Assembly (NCBI GenBank): GCA_937912045.1
Contig: CALDPI010000241.1
Location: 1-11,631, forward strand
DNA: 11,631 nucleotides
DNA from: an uncultured Clostridia bacterium
Lineage (GTDB): Bacteria > Bacillota > Clostridia > Oscillospirales > Acutalibacteraceae
Direction: 5' to 3'
The notes under the pieces were generated by a model. The model had not been told where the DNA came from, ran no database searches, and saw only the letters and a list, made by a program, of their open reading frames with translations. The position numbers and the translations under genes were made by a program. Within the stretch, counting starts at the first letter, position 1, and each line of letters opens with the position of its first letter. This document shows, one piece after another, positions 1-7,496 of this stretch.

Positions 1-454
1 GAGCCATCGCGAAGGTCCAGTTATCCTGCTCGGCCATCTGAGAAGCCAGGGGCTCCATGGACAGGGCCTTGACCTTGGCGGGGCAGACTTCCACGCAGTT
101 GCCGCAGCCGGTGCAGTCCAGGGGGCTGACCTGCATACGATACTGCATGCCGGCGAATTCCTTACCGGTGGCCTTCTTGGTCACATAGCCCTCGGGCAGC
201 TCGGTGCCATCCACAGTGTAGATGGGACGGATGCAGGCATGGGGGCAAACCAGAGAGCACTGGCCGCACTGCACGCAGTTGTCCACGATCCATTCGGGAA
301 CCTTCACAGCGATGCCGCGCTTTTCGTACTGGGTGGTGCCGTTGGGCACGATACCGGCAGGATCGAAAGCGGAAACGGGCAGGGAGTCGCCGTCCATCTT
401 GGAAACGGGGGTAACCACGTTGTTGACGAAATCAACAAGCTCGGCACCACCGTT
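1..454 (-). CDS. Pyruvate:ferredoxin (flavodoxin) oxidoreductase, internal fragment, cut at both ends
   Basis: PFOR oxidatively decarboxylates pyruvate to acetyl-CoA and CO2 and passes electrons to ferredoxin or flavodoxin in the cytoplasm. About 150 codons are open on the minus strand and run off the left edge. They read through the family's LPVSAF segment and the YEKRGIAVKVPEW segment. Two 4Fe-4S motifs follow: CVQCGQCSLVCPHAC, encoded around 238-281, and CTGCGNCVEVCPAK, around 81-119. This is the ferredoxin-like domain in the middle of the roughly 1,180-residue enzyme. An in-frame stop at 455-457 closes the upstream side, so the first half of the enzyme is absent and the piece cannot be an intact gene. 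Base composition is clearly more G+C rich than the neighbouring genes, with mostly C/G-ending codons. That fits either another genome or a highly expressed gene with strong codon bias. The product call is firm. Its linkage to the rest of the window is doubtful. Confidence 0.93.
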
Positions 455-562
455 TTAATGGTTACGCACGACCATAACCTTGTGCGTGATTTTAAGCACC
501 GCGTTATTATGCTTGACGGTGGTAGAGTTGTTGCAGACAATGCGGAGGGTAGTGCTATATGA
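425..562 (+). CDS. ftsE: Cell-division ABC transporter ATP-binding protein FtsE, C-terminal fragment
   Basis: FtsE is the cytoplasmic ATPase of the FtsEX complex, which passes conformational signals to peptidoglycan hydrolases outside the cell. Only about the last 45 codons are present. They begin near DEINKLGTTV and include LMVTHD, whose His is the ABC H-loop (switch) residue, then the HRVIMLDGGRVVAD strand typical of the end of an ATPase domain. Walker A, signature and Walker B motifs are missing because the sequence changes into antisense PFOR upstream of about 425-454. The frame stays open back to position 239, but that part reads as the complement of PFOR and shows no FtsE similarity, so I do not count it. 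The TGA stop overlaps the ftsX start (ATGA). Identity as FtsE rather than another ABC ATPase rests mainly on ftsX directly downstream. Confidence 0.88.
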   Translation, partial: DEINKLGTTVLMVTHDHNLVRDFKHRVIMLDGGRVVADNAEGSAI

Positions 563-1596
563 AGGCAAGAAGTGTAAAATATTTGACAGGTGAAGGCCTT
601 AAAAACGTTTGGGTTAACAGACTTATGTCTATTGCATCCATTGGCGTTTTGGTTGCCTGTATGGTGCTTATTGGTGTTTCATTGCTTATAACCCTCAACG
701 CACAGCGTGCAATGGAGGGACTCGAGCAGCAAAACGTTGTTATGGTTTATTTTAATGACCGCAATTCCGTTTTGTACGGAACCTCCGCCCAAGCCTCGAG
801 CGAGGCAAACACCTCCTCACAGACCGATGCCGGTGAGGTTGATGAACTGGGTATTCCGTATAATTCCTATGCCGTTCATAACGACGAAGAGGCCCTTGCG
901 GTATGTAAGGACATTGAAAAGCTTGAAAATGTCGTCTCGGTAACCTACGTTACAAGTGAAGAGGGTCTTGAAAGCCTTAAGGAGTCCTTTTTGGAGGGTC
1001 AGGAGGATTATTTCACCTTCCTTGATGATGAATATGGCAACCCGCTTTCTTGCGGTGCAAAGGTTATTTTAAAGGATTTGTCCATTTTCGACGAGACTAT
1101 CAAGGAAATCAGAGAAATTAAGGGTGTGGACACCATTGAGTCGCAAAGTGACCTCGCAGAAAAAATCACATCGATTAAGAATGGTGTAACCGTTGCAGGC
1201 TTTTGGATTATTTCGATTCTTCTTATAATCTCACTTGTAATTGTTTCTAATACCATTCGCGTTACCATGTATAACAGAAAGCTGGAAATCAGCATTATGA
1301 AGGCCGTCGGTGCAACCGATTCTTTCATAAGAATACCCTTCGTTGTAGAGGGCGTTGTTCTTGGTTTGATTTCGGCTGTGATTTCACTTGTGATGGTTTA
1401 TTTCTGCTACAGGGTTATATTGGAAACTATGGGCTCGATTCTCGGAACAATGGCACCCGTTGCATTTTCTTCGGTTGTTTTCCAGATTTTTGGAATTTTC
1501 GTCCTGATTGGCGTTGTTGCAGGTGTTTTGGGTAGTGTTATCATTATCAGCAAATATCTGAAGCACGAGGGCAGCGAATTTAACGCCTATAATTAA
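559..1596 (+). CDS. ftsX: Cell-division permease-like protein FtsX
   Basis: FtsX is the membrane half of FtsEX. It transmits ATP-driven movements of FtsE to a cell-wall hydrolase through its large outer loop. The 345 residues show a short cytoplasmic start, TM1 at about 24-47, an extracellular domain at about 50-210, then TM2 (212-233), TM3 (260-285) and TM4 (307-331). The family motif NTIRVTMYNRKLEISIMKAV, followed by GATDSFIR, lies at 231-258 between TM2 and TM3. The ATG overlaps the ftsE stop by the ATGA arrangement, so the two are translationally coupled. The protein is somewhat longer than the usual 295-310 residues. The extra length appears to be a Ser/Thr/Ala/Glu-rich stretch at about 70-105, just after TM1 and the first strand of the outer domain. 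The outer domain also carries Cys116 and Cys165. A secreted M23 hydrolase follows 15 bases downstream and is the likely partner. Confidence 0.95.
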   Translation: MKARSVKYLTGEGLKNVWVNRLMSIASIGVLVACMVLIGVSLLITLNAQRAMEGLEQQNVVMVYFNDRNSVLYGTSAQASSEANTSSQTDAGEVDELGIPYNSYAVHNDEEALAVCKDIEKLENVVSVTYVTSEEGLESLKESFLEGQEDYFTFLDDEYGNPLSCGAKVILKDLSIFDETIKEIREIKGVDTIESQSDLAEKITSIKNGVTVAGFWIISILLIISLVIVSNTIRVTMYNRKLEISIMKAVGATDSFIRIPFVVEGVVLGLISAVISLVMVYFCYRVILETMGSILGTMAPVAFSSVVFQIFGIFVLIGVVAGVLGSVIIISKYLKHEGSEFNAYN

Positions 1597-1599
1597 TTT

Positions 1600-1604
1600 G
1601 GAGG
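1600..1604 (+). promoter_or_regulatory. Strong Shine-Dalgarno supporting a TTG start
   Basis: GGAGG sits 7 bases before a TTG codon at 1612 in the 15-base gap after ftsX. The TTG is followed directly by a Lys-rich signal-peptide start (KKRFSAKK). No ATG or GTG in frame lies near the site, so TTG is the best start for the M23 gene. Confidence 0.85.
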
Positions 1605-1611
1605 CTTTATT

Positions 1612-2823
1612 TTGAAAAAACGTTTTTCAGCCAAAAAAGTATTGTCTTTTGTGTTGTGTTGTGTAATGGTTTTCGGTTGTGCTTTCCTTGTCACACCGAT
1701 GGCCTCTGCGCGTTCCGCAAGTGAAATCAATAAAGAAATTGACAAGCTTGAGGCACAGGCAAAGGAGCTTCAAAAAGAGATTAACGCTATAAAATCAAAA
1801 AAGGCAGAGCAAAACGCTCTCAAAAAGAAGATTGAAGCACAGATTTCAAATCTTCAACAGCAGATAAGTCTTTGTAATACCAAAATTTCTCAGTTTAATA
1901 CGGAAATTGCCGCAAACGAGGCAAAAATTAAAGATATGGAAAAAGAAAAGGAAGACGCAATTTTCCTCTTCAAACAAAGACTTCGCACAATTCATATGAG
2001 TAACGGCAGCAGTACTATTCAGGTTCTGCTTGGCGCAGAAAGCTTTTCTGATTATCTTGCCTTGGCACAGTTGACAAAGGTCGTTTCTGCGCATGACCAG
2101 AAGGTTGTTGAGCGCATTATTGAAATTGTTGATGGAATTAATGCCGCACAAAAGGAAATTGCCGTTAAGATTGAAGAACAGAACGAGGCAAAAGCAGTGC
2201 TTGCCGAGAAAAAGGCTGAGCTTGATAAGCAGGTCAACGCTGTTAATAGCGTTATTGCTGAAATAAGCAAAGAACAAAGCGCCACACAGAACGAGATTAA
2301 TCAGACGCAAAGTGATATTGATGCGCTTGAGGCCGAGCTTGCCCCGTATGTTAATGTGACGACAGGTGCCGTTTATGACGGCAGTGCATTTACCTGGCCT
2401 GTTCCCAACCATTATAATATTACTTCATATTACGGTAAGCGTTGGGGCAGAATGCACCGCGGTATTGATATTTCTGATGGTAGCATTACTGGTGCACCTA
2501 TTGTCGCTATTGCTGACGGTGTGGTTGTTAAAACCTACAACTCGTGTCCGCACAATTACCGCAAGACGAAAAGCTGCGGTTGCGGTGGTGGTTGGGGTAA
2601 CCACGTTATGATTGACCATGGTAATCAGGGTAGTACAAACTATAAATCTCTTAATGGACATATGACAAAAACAGCCGTTTCGGTTGGTCAGAAGGTCAAA
2701 AAGGGACAGGTTATCGGATATGCAGGCTGTACAGGCTTCTCAACCGGTCCTCACGTCCATTTCGAAATTTATGTTAACGGCTCACGCGTTAATCCGCTCA
2801 ACTACTATAAAAAGGTAAAATAG
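1612..2823 (+). CDS. Secreted coiled-coil M23 (LytM/lysostaphin-like) murein endopeptidase, probable FtsEX-controlled hydrolase
   Basis: This is a predicted exported zinc endopeptidase that cuts peptide cross-links in peptidoglycan. Residues 1-33 form a signal peptide (Lys-rich start, hydrophobic core, ending near SARSAS). Residues 34-120 and about 160-245 are Lys/Glu/Gln-rich heptads forming two coiled-coil arms, with a short break at about 125-155. This EnvC/CwlO/PcsB-like layout is what FtsX engages. Residues 260-400 are the M23 domain. His282 and Asp286 (HRGID) and His383 (HVH) match the zinc ligands, and His350 and His381 match the catalytic histidines. With all five present it should be an active enzyme, unlike E. 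coli EnvC, whose LytM domain is degenerate and only activates amidases. A Cys/Gly-rich insertion sits at about 311-330. Position right after ftsX supports regulation by FtsEX. Translation starts at TTG with GGAGG 7 bases upstream, and a hairpin terminator follows the stop. Confidence 0.93.
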   Translation: MKKRFSAKKVLSFVLCCVMVFGCAFLVTPMASARSASEINKEIDKLEAQAKELQKEINAIKSKKAEQNALKKKIEAQISNLQQQISLCNTKISQFNTEIAANEAKIKDMEKEKEDAIFLFKQRLRTIHMSNGSSTIQVLLGAESFSDYLALAQLTKVVSAHDQKVVERIIEIVDGINAAQKEIAVKIEEQNEAKAVLAEKKAELDKQVNAVNSVIAEISKEQSATQNEINQTQSDIDALEAELAPYVNVTTGAVYDGSAFTWPVPNHYNITSYYGKRWGRMHRGIDISDGSITGAPIVAIADGVVVKTYNSCPHNYRKTKSCGCGGGWGNHVMIDHGNQGSTNYKSLNGHMTKTAVSVGQKVKKGQVIGYAGCTGFSTGPHVHFEIYVNGSRVNPLNYYKKVK

Positions 2824-2826
2824 TAT

Positions 2827-2860
2827 ATTAAAAGGGCAACACAGTTTGCCCTTTTAATTT
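2827..2860 (+). terminator. Intrinsic terminator after the M23 gene
   Basis: The inverted repeat at 2827-2839 and 2846-2858 gives a 13-bp perfect stem with AAAAGGGCAA against TTGCCCTTTT at its core. The loop is the 6 bases CACAGT. The T-rich tail (TTTTAATTTT) is broken by two A residues, so it may terminate only partly and let some transcription pass into ctpA, for which I see no clear separate promoter. Confidence 0.8.
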
Positions 2861-2875
2861 TAAAGGTGATGTTTT

Positions 2876-4045
2876 ATGAAAAGAAAAGTTTCTTATAAAA
2901 GAATGGTTATAACCGCGGTTGTTTCATCCGTGCTTTCGGTTGTGCTCGTTCTTTCAGTGCTTGTTTTGCTTTTTGGAAGGCTTGCACCGTCTTTCATAAA
3001 AATATCCGCCCTTGACATACTTGTTCGAAATAATTTCATTGATGATACGTCTGCCGAAAAAATCGAAAATTCCTTGGCAGATGGCTACGTTTCAATGCTG
3101 GGTGACGACTATGCTGAATATTATCCAAAGGACGATGCGAACGTAAAATTTGATTCTTTTGGCGGTGTAAAGTCAGGCGTTGGAATTACCATTGTTTTTA
3201 TGCCCGAAACGCGCAGATTTTATATTAAAAGGGTGACCGATGGAAGCCCTGCCGATATTATCGGTCTGAAACCCGGAGATATTATCGTTTCCGTCAACAA
3301 AACCGCCATTGATGCCGATAATTATCTTGACTGTTATAACGCGCTTCAGGGGGAGATTGGCACAAAAATTGATATCTCTTATGAGCGTAACGGAGTCAGA
3401 ACAGATGCTACACTGACACTTTCGGATTTTATAATACAGTCTGTGTATTCCCAAAAAATCGGTGATTACGGTTATGTGGAGATTACCACGTTTAATGATA
3501 AAACTGTCAAGCAGTTCAAGGAACAGGTAAACACGCTGATTGCGGACGAAATTAAAGGGTTAATATTCAACGTTGCCGACAATGGTGGCGGAACGCTTGA
3601 TTCCGTTATTGAAATATTGGATTTTTTGCTTCCTGAGGGCGTTATCGTATCTGCAGAGCATAAGAATGGAAACCGAGAGGTAATAGGAAAATCGGACAAA
3701 AATCAGATTGATTTGCCTATGACCGTAATTATTAACTCCTCAACGGCCAGCGCTGCCGAATTGTTTGCCGCCTCAATTCGTGATTATGAAAAGGGTGCAA
3801 TTATCGGTGAAAAATCTTTCGGCAAGGGAGTAATGCAAAAGACCTACCGTCTTTACGATAGGTCTGCGATACGCTTTACTGTTGCGCGTTATTATTCAAA
3901 AAGCGGCGTCAGCTATGATAAAGAGGGAATAACCCCCGATATCGAGGTGACGCTCACACGTGATGAAAAGGCTTCGTATCATTTCAAGAGCGACGAAGAA
4001 AATCCTTACGTTATTAAGGCGGTTGAATATCTGAATGGTAAATAA
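2876..4045 (+). CDS. C-terminal processing peptidase, S41 family (CtpA/CtpB type) with PDZ domain
   Basis: This is a membrane-anchored serine protease acting outside the cell membrane. Family members trim or degrade envelope proteins; in Bacillus, CtpB takes part in the sigma-K checkpoint. The 389 residues comprise an N-terminal membrane anchor (about 10-34), a short helical region, a PDZ domain (about 95-182, with SGVGITI and GLKPGDIIVSVN) and the S41 catalytic core. Ser292 in TASAAE and Lys317 in FGKG are 25 residues apart, and Gln321 is 4 further on, the same spacing as Ser309/Lys334/Gln338 of B. subtilis CtpB. The usual RNNPGG loop reads VADNGGG at about 233-239, a variant form. The ATG is preceded by AAAGGTGAT at a good distance. 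The gene follows ftsEX and the hydrolase, a neighbourhood common in Firmicutes, and overlaps the VanZ-family gene by 11 bases. A sporulation role is possible but not shown. Confidence 0.94.
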   Translation: MKRKVSYKRMVITAVVSSVLSVVLVLSVLVLLFGRLAPSFIKISALDILVRNNFIDDTSAEKIENSLADGYVSMLGDDYAEYYPKDDANVKFDSFGGVKSGVGITIVFMPETRRFYIKRVTDGSPADIIGLKPGDIIVSVNKTAIDADNYLDCYNALQGEIGTKIDISYERNGVRTDATLTLSDFIIQSVYSQKIGDYGYVEITTFNDKTVKQFKEQVNTLIADEIKGLIFNVADNGGGTLDSVIEILDFLLPEGVIVSAEHKNGNREVIGKSDKNQIDLPMTVIINSSTASAAELFAASIRDYEKGAIIGEKSFGKGVMQKTYRLYDRSAIRFTVARYYSKSGVSYDKEGITPDIEVTLTRDEKASYHFKSDEENPYVIKAVEYLNGK

Positions 4046-4541
4046 AAAGCTTATAGTTATCAGGGTTATCGGTTTTTGTGTTGCTTTATTGATAATGGCA
4101 TTGATTTTTTCAATGTCCGCACAAGACGCGACAGAATCGTCACAGACAAGCGGAGGTATGATTGCCGCCATCGTTAAACTGTTTAATAAAGATTTTTTAA
4201 AAATGTCTTTAGAAGAACAGGAAGAATATATTGGCGGTTTTCAGTTTATTGTAAGAAAATTTGCGCATTTTGGCATATATTTTCTCTTGGGAAGTGCGCT
4301 TTCGCTTTCAGCCCAGACGTATGTTAAGGTTGGCGCAATAAAAAGAACTGCCGTGGCCGCAGCTATTGGTGTGTTATATGCAGTAACCGACGAAATTCAT
4401 CAACTGTTTGTGGACGGCCGTTCGTGTGAATTACGAGATGTTTTTATAGATTCAACAGGAGTTTTTCTTGGGTGTATATGCATTGTTTGGCTTTGGGTGA
4501 TTGTTCGAAAAATATCTAAAAAAAATAAAGCAGTCGTTTGA
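4035..4541 (+). CDS. VanZ-family membrane protein
   Basis: VanZ-like proteins are small integral membrane proteins. The founding member gives low-level teicoplanin resistance, but most chromosomal homologues have no defined reaction. The 168 residues hold about four membrane segments (about 8-27, 76-92, 104-118 and 141-158). The family's conserved stretches are present: FSMSAQDATESSQTSG just after TM1 (25-40), VRKFAHFGIYFLLG (73-86) and DEIHQLFVDGRSCELRD into DSTG (119-142). The start overlaps the end of the S41 protease gene by 11 bases, so the two are probably co-transcribed. A weak AAGGCGG lies 11 bases before the ATG. The stop codon lies in the loop and right arm of the downstream terminator. 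A cell-envelope role fits the neighbours. Antibiotic resistance should not be assumed. Confidence 0.9.
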   Translation: MVNKKLIVIRVIGFCVALLIMALIFSMSAQDATESSQTSGGMIAAIVKLFNKDFLKMSLEEQEEYIGGFQFIVRKFAHFGIYFLLGSALSLSAQTYVKVGAIKRTAVAAAIGVLYAVTDEIHQLFVDGRSCELRDVFIDSTGVFLGCICIVWLWVIVRKISKKNKAVV

Positions 4542-4557
4542 CTGCTTTATTTTTTTT
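4518..4557. terminator. Bidirectional intrinsic terminator between convergent genes
   Basis: A perfect 18-bp inverted repeat (4518-4535 and 4540-4557, core AAAGCAGTC / GACTGCTTT) has a 4-base loop GTTT. It is flanked by A runs on the left and T runs on the right, so it has a T tail in both directions. The plus-strand VanZ stop (4539-4541) and the minus-strand recombinase stop (4547-4549) both fall inside the hairpin. Confidence 0.93.
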
Positions 4558-5530
4558 GTTTGATATCGGATAGGGGATTAGCTTCAAGAGCTGTTTTGAC
4601 CTGTGCATCGGAAACGTGGGTGTAAATCTGTGTGGTGCCAAGATTTTCGTGACCTAAAATATCCTTAAGCACGCGGATATCAACGTTGCCGTGCTGATAC
4701 ATAAGGGTGGCAGCGGTGTGGCGCAGCTTATGTGTGGATAAACCGCGGTCGCCGAAGCCGGCTTTTTCAAGATTGGTATATACAATGTGCTGCACCGTTT
4801 TGTTGCTGATTCTTTTCCTGTTTCGGCTTAGAAAGAGAGCATTCTTGTCGGCAAGCGGAACACCGTCAACAGGGCGGTTTGGCAAATATGATGCAATCGC
4901 GGCAACGCAGGCCGAGTTTAAATACACAATACGCTCCTTATTACCCTTGCCGAGTATCCGTAAAGAGCCGTCAGAGCCAATGTCTGAAAGATTAAGACTG
5001 CAAAGCTCAGACAGGCGCATTCCGCAGTTCAAAAACAGGGTGATAATACAGTAATCACGTTCTTTATATTTTCCGTCAATTACCGATAATAGCTTTTTGC
5101 TTTCATCAAGGGTCAAATGCTTTGGAAGTGATTTTTTTAGTTTAGGTGATTCGAGCAGCTCTGCAGGATTCGTATCCAGCAGGTGCATGTGCGAGGTAAG
5201 ATATCTGAAAAAAACACGGAGCGTTGAGCCCTTGCGCGCACGCGCGGCTGCACCGTTTTCACGTTCGTTCTTACAATATACCAAAAAAGCATATATATCG
5301 GAAAGGGTAACGGTTTTTATTAAATTAATATCAACGTCTTCAATGCTAATATCCTCAAAATTTTCTGCGCCACCGTCAAGCCCACGCTGCATTTTAATGT
5401 ATCTAAAAAAGGTTTGCAGGTCGTGATAATACTCATCAATGGAATTGGACGATTTACCCCGGATGCTCTCACTGTAGGTCAAAAAATCACGTATTACGGG
5501 TGGTGCAGAAATTAAAAATTCGTGTTTCAT
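4547..5530 (-). CDS. Tyrosine recombinase, XerC/XerD-like
   Basis: Xer-type recombinases cut and rejoin DNA at dif sites to resolve chromosome dimers. From the ATG at 5530 the product is 327 residues. The N-terminal SAM-like core-binding domain covers about 10-115 and the catalytic domain about 138-312. Catalytic residues are all visible: Arg172 in GMRLSEL, Lys195 in LGKGNKER, His267 and Arg270 in HKLRH, His294 in LGHENL and Tyr303 in QIYTH. I chose the start at 5530 because AAGGTGAT lies just upstream (5535-5542) and a consensus promoter lies before it. The open frame continues to 5611, but that would run back through the promoter. No excisionase, phage or cargo genes are nearby, which favours a housekeeping Xer over an integrase. 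Whether it is XerC, XerD or a single-recombinase system cannot be told here, and I found no dif site in the window. Confidence 0.92.
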   Translation of the reverse strand: MKHEFLISAPPVIRDFLTYSESIRGKSSNSIDEYYHDLQTFFRYIKMQRGLDGGAENFEDISIEDVDINLIKTVTLSDIYAFLVYCKNERENGAAARARKGSTLRVFFRYLTSHMHLLDTNPAELLESPKLKKSLPKHLTLDESKKLLSVIDGKYKERDYCIITLFLNCGMRLSELCSLNLSDIGSDGSLRILGKGNKERIVYLNSACVAAIASYLPNRPVDGVPLADKNALFLSRNRKRISNKTVQHIVYTNLEKAGFGDRGLSTHKLRHTAATLMYQHGNVDIRVLKDILGHENLGTTQIYTHVSDAQVKTALEANPLSDIKQKK

Positions 5531-5534
5531 AATT

Positions 5535-5542
5535 ATCACCTT
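5535..5542 (-). promoter_or_regulatory. Ribosome binding site fixing the recombinase start
   Basis: AAGGTGAT on the minus strand lies 4 bases before the ATG at 5530, with its GG about 8 bases away. It supports this start over the upstream in-frame ATG at 5611, which lies outside the promoter. Confidence 0.8.
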
Positions 5543-5548
5543 GATATT

Positions 5549-5577
5549 ATTATAAAACCTAAAATTTTCATTGTCAA
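5549..5577 (-). promoter_or_regulatory. Consensus sigma-A promoter of the recombinase gene
   Basis: On the minus strand, TTGACA (5577-5572), a 17-base spacer and TATAAT (5554-5549) match the vegetative consensus at all 12 positions. The expected start site is near 5541-5543, leaving a leader of only about 12 bases, with AAGGTGAT at its very 5' end before the ATG at 5530. Confidence 0.88.
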
Positions 5578-5604
5578 TAAAAGACGAAAAATGGGTTGCG
5601 TTTC

Positions 5605-5633
5605 TTGACAAAGGTATACTGTTAAAGTATAAT
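5605..5633 (+). promoter_or_regulatory. Consensus sigma-A promoter of the typA gene cluster
   Basis: TTGACA (5605-5610), a 17-base spacer and TATAAT (5628-5633) match the vegetative consensus exactly. The predicted start near 5640 gives a leader of about 30 bases before the typA ATG at 5670. The -35 boxes of this and the divergent recombinase promoter are 27 bases apart (5578-5604). Confidence 0.9.
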
Positions 5634-5669
5634 ATTTATTTGGAAATTTATAATTTTGGGGATGTTTTA

Positions 5670-7492
<1,823 letters not shown>

Positions 7493-7496
<4 letters not shown>

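Noticed and set aside
239..562. Open frame of 107 codons on the plus strand joining antisense PFOR to the FtsE C-terminus
   Set aside because: Its first 60 codons are the complement of PFOR codons with no protein-family character. It is an accident of the join, not a fusion protein.
1846..2412. 188-codon open frame on the minus strand
   Set aside because: It lies fully antisense to the coiled coil of the M23 protein, whose biased Lys/Glu codons leave the opposite strand open. It has no ribosome site or family motif.
4035..4541. VanZ homologue as a glycopeptide-resistance gene
   Set aside because: No vanA/B-type ligase, vanH, vanX or vanRS is in the window. Lone VanZ-family genes are common chromosomal genes.
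4547..5530. Tyrosine recombinase as integrase of a mobile element
   Set aside because: Neighbours on both sides are core genes. There is no excisionase, tRNA att site, cargo or flanking direct repeat, so a housekeeping Xer fits better.
5571..5669. Longer N-terminus for TypA from the ATG at 5571
   Set aside because: It would be translated from sequence upstream of and inside the consensus promoter, and the family begins at MAKIDNLRNIAIIAHVDHGK.
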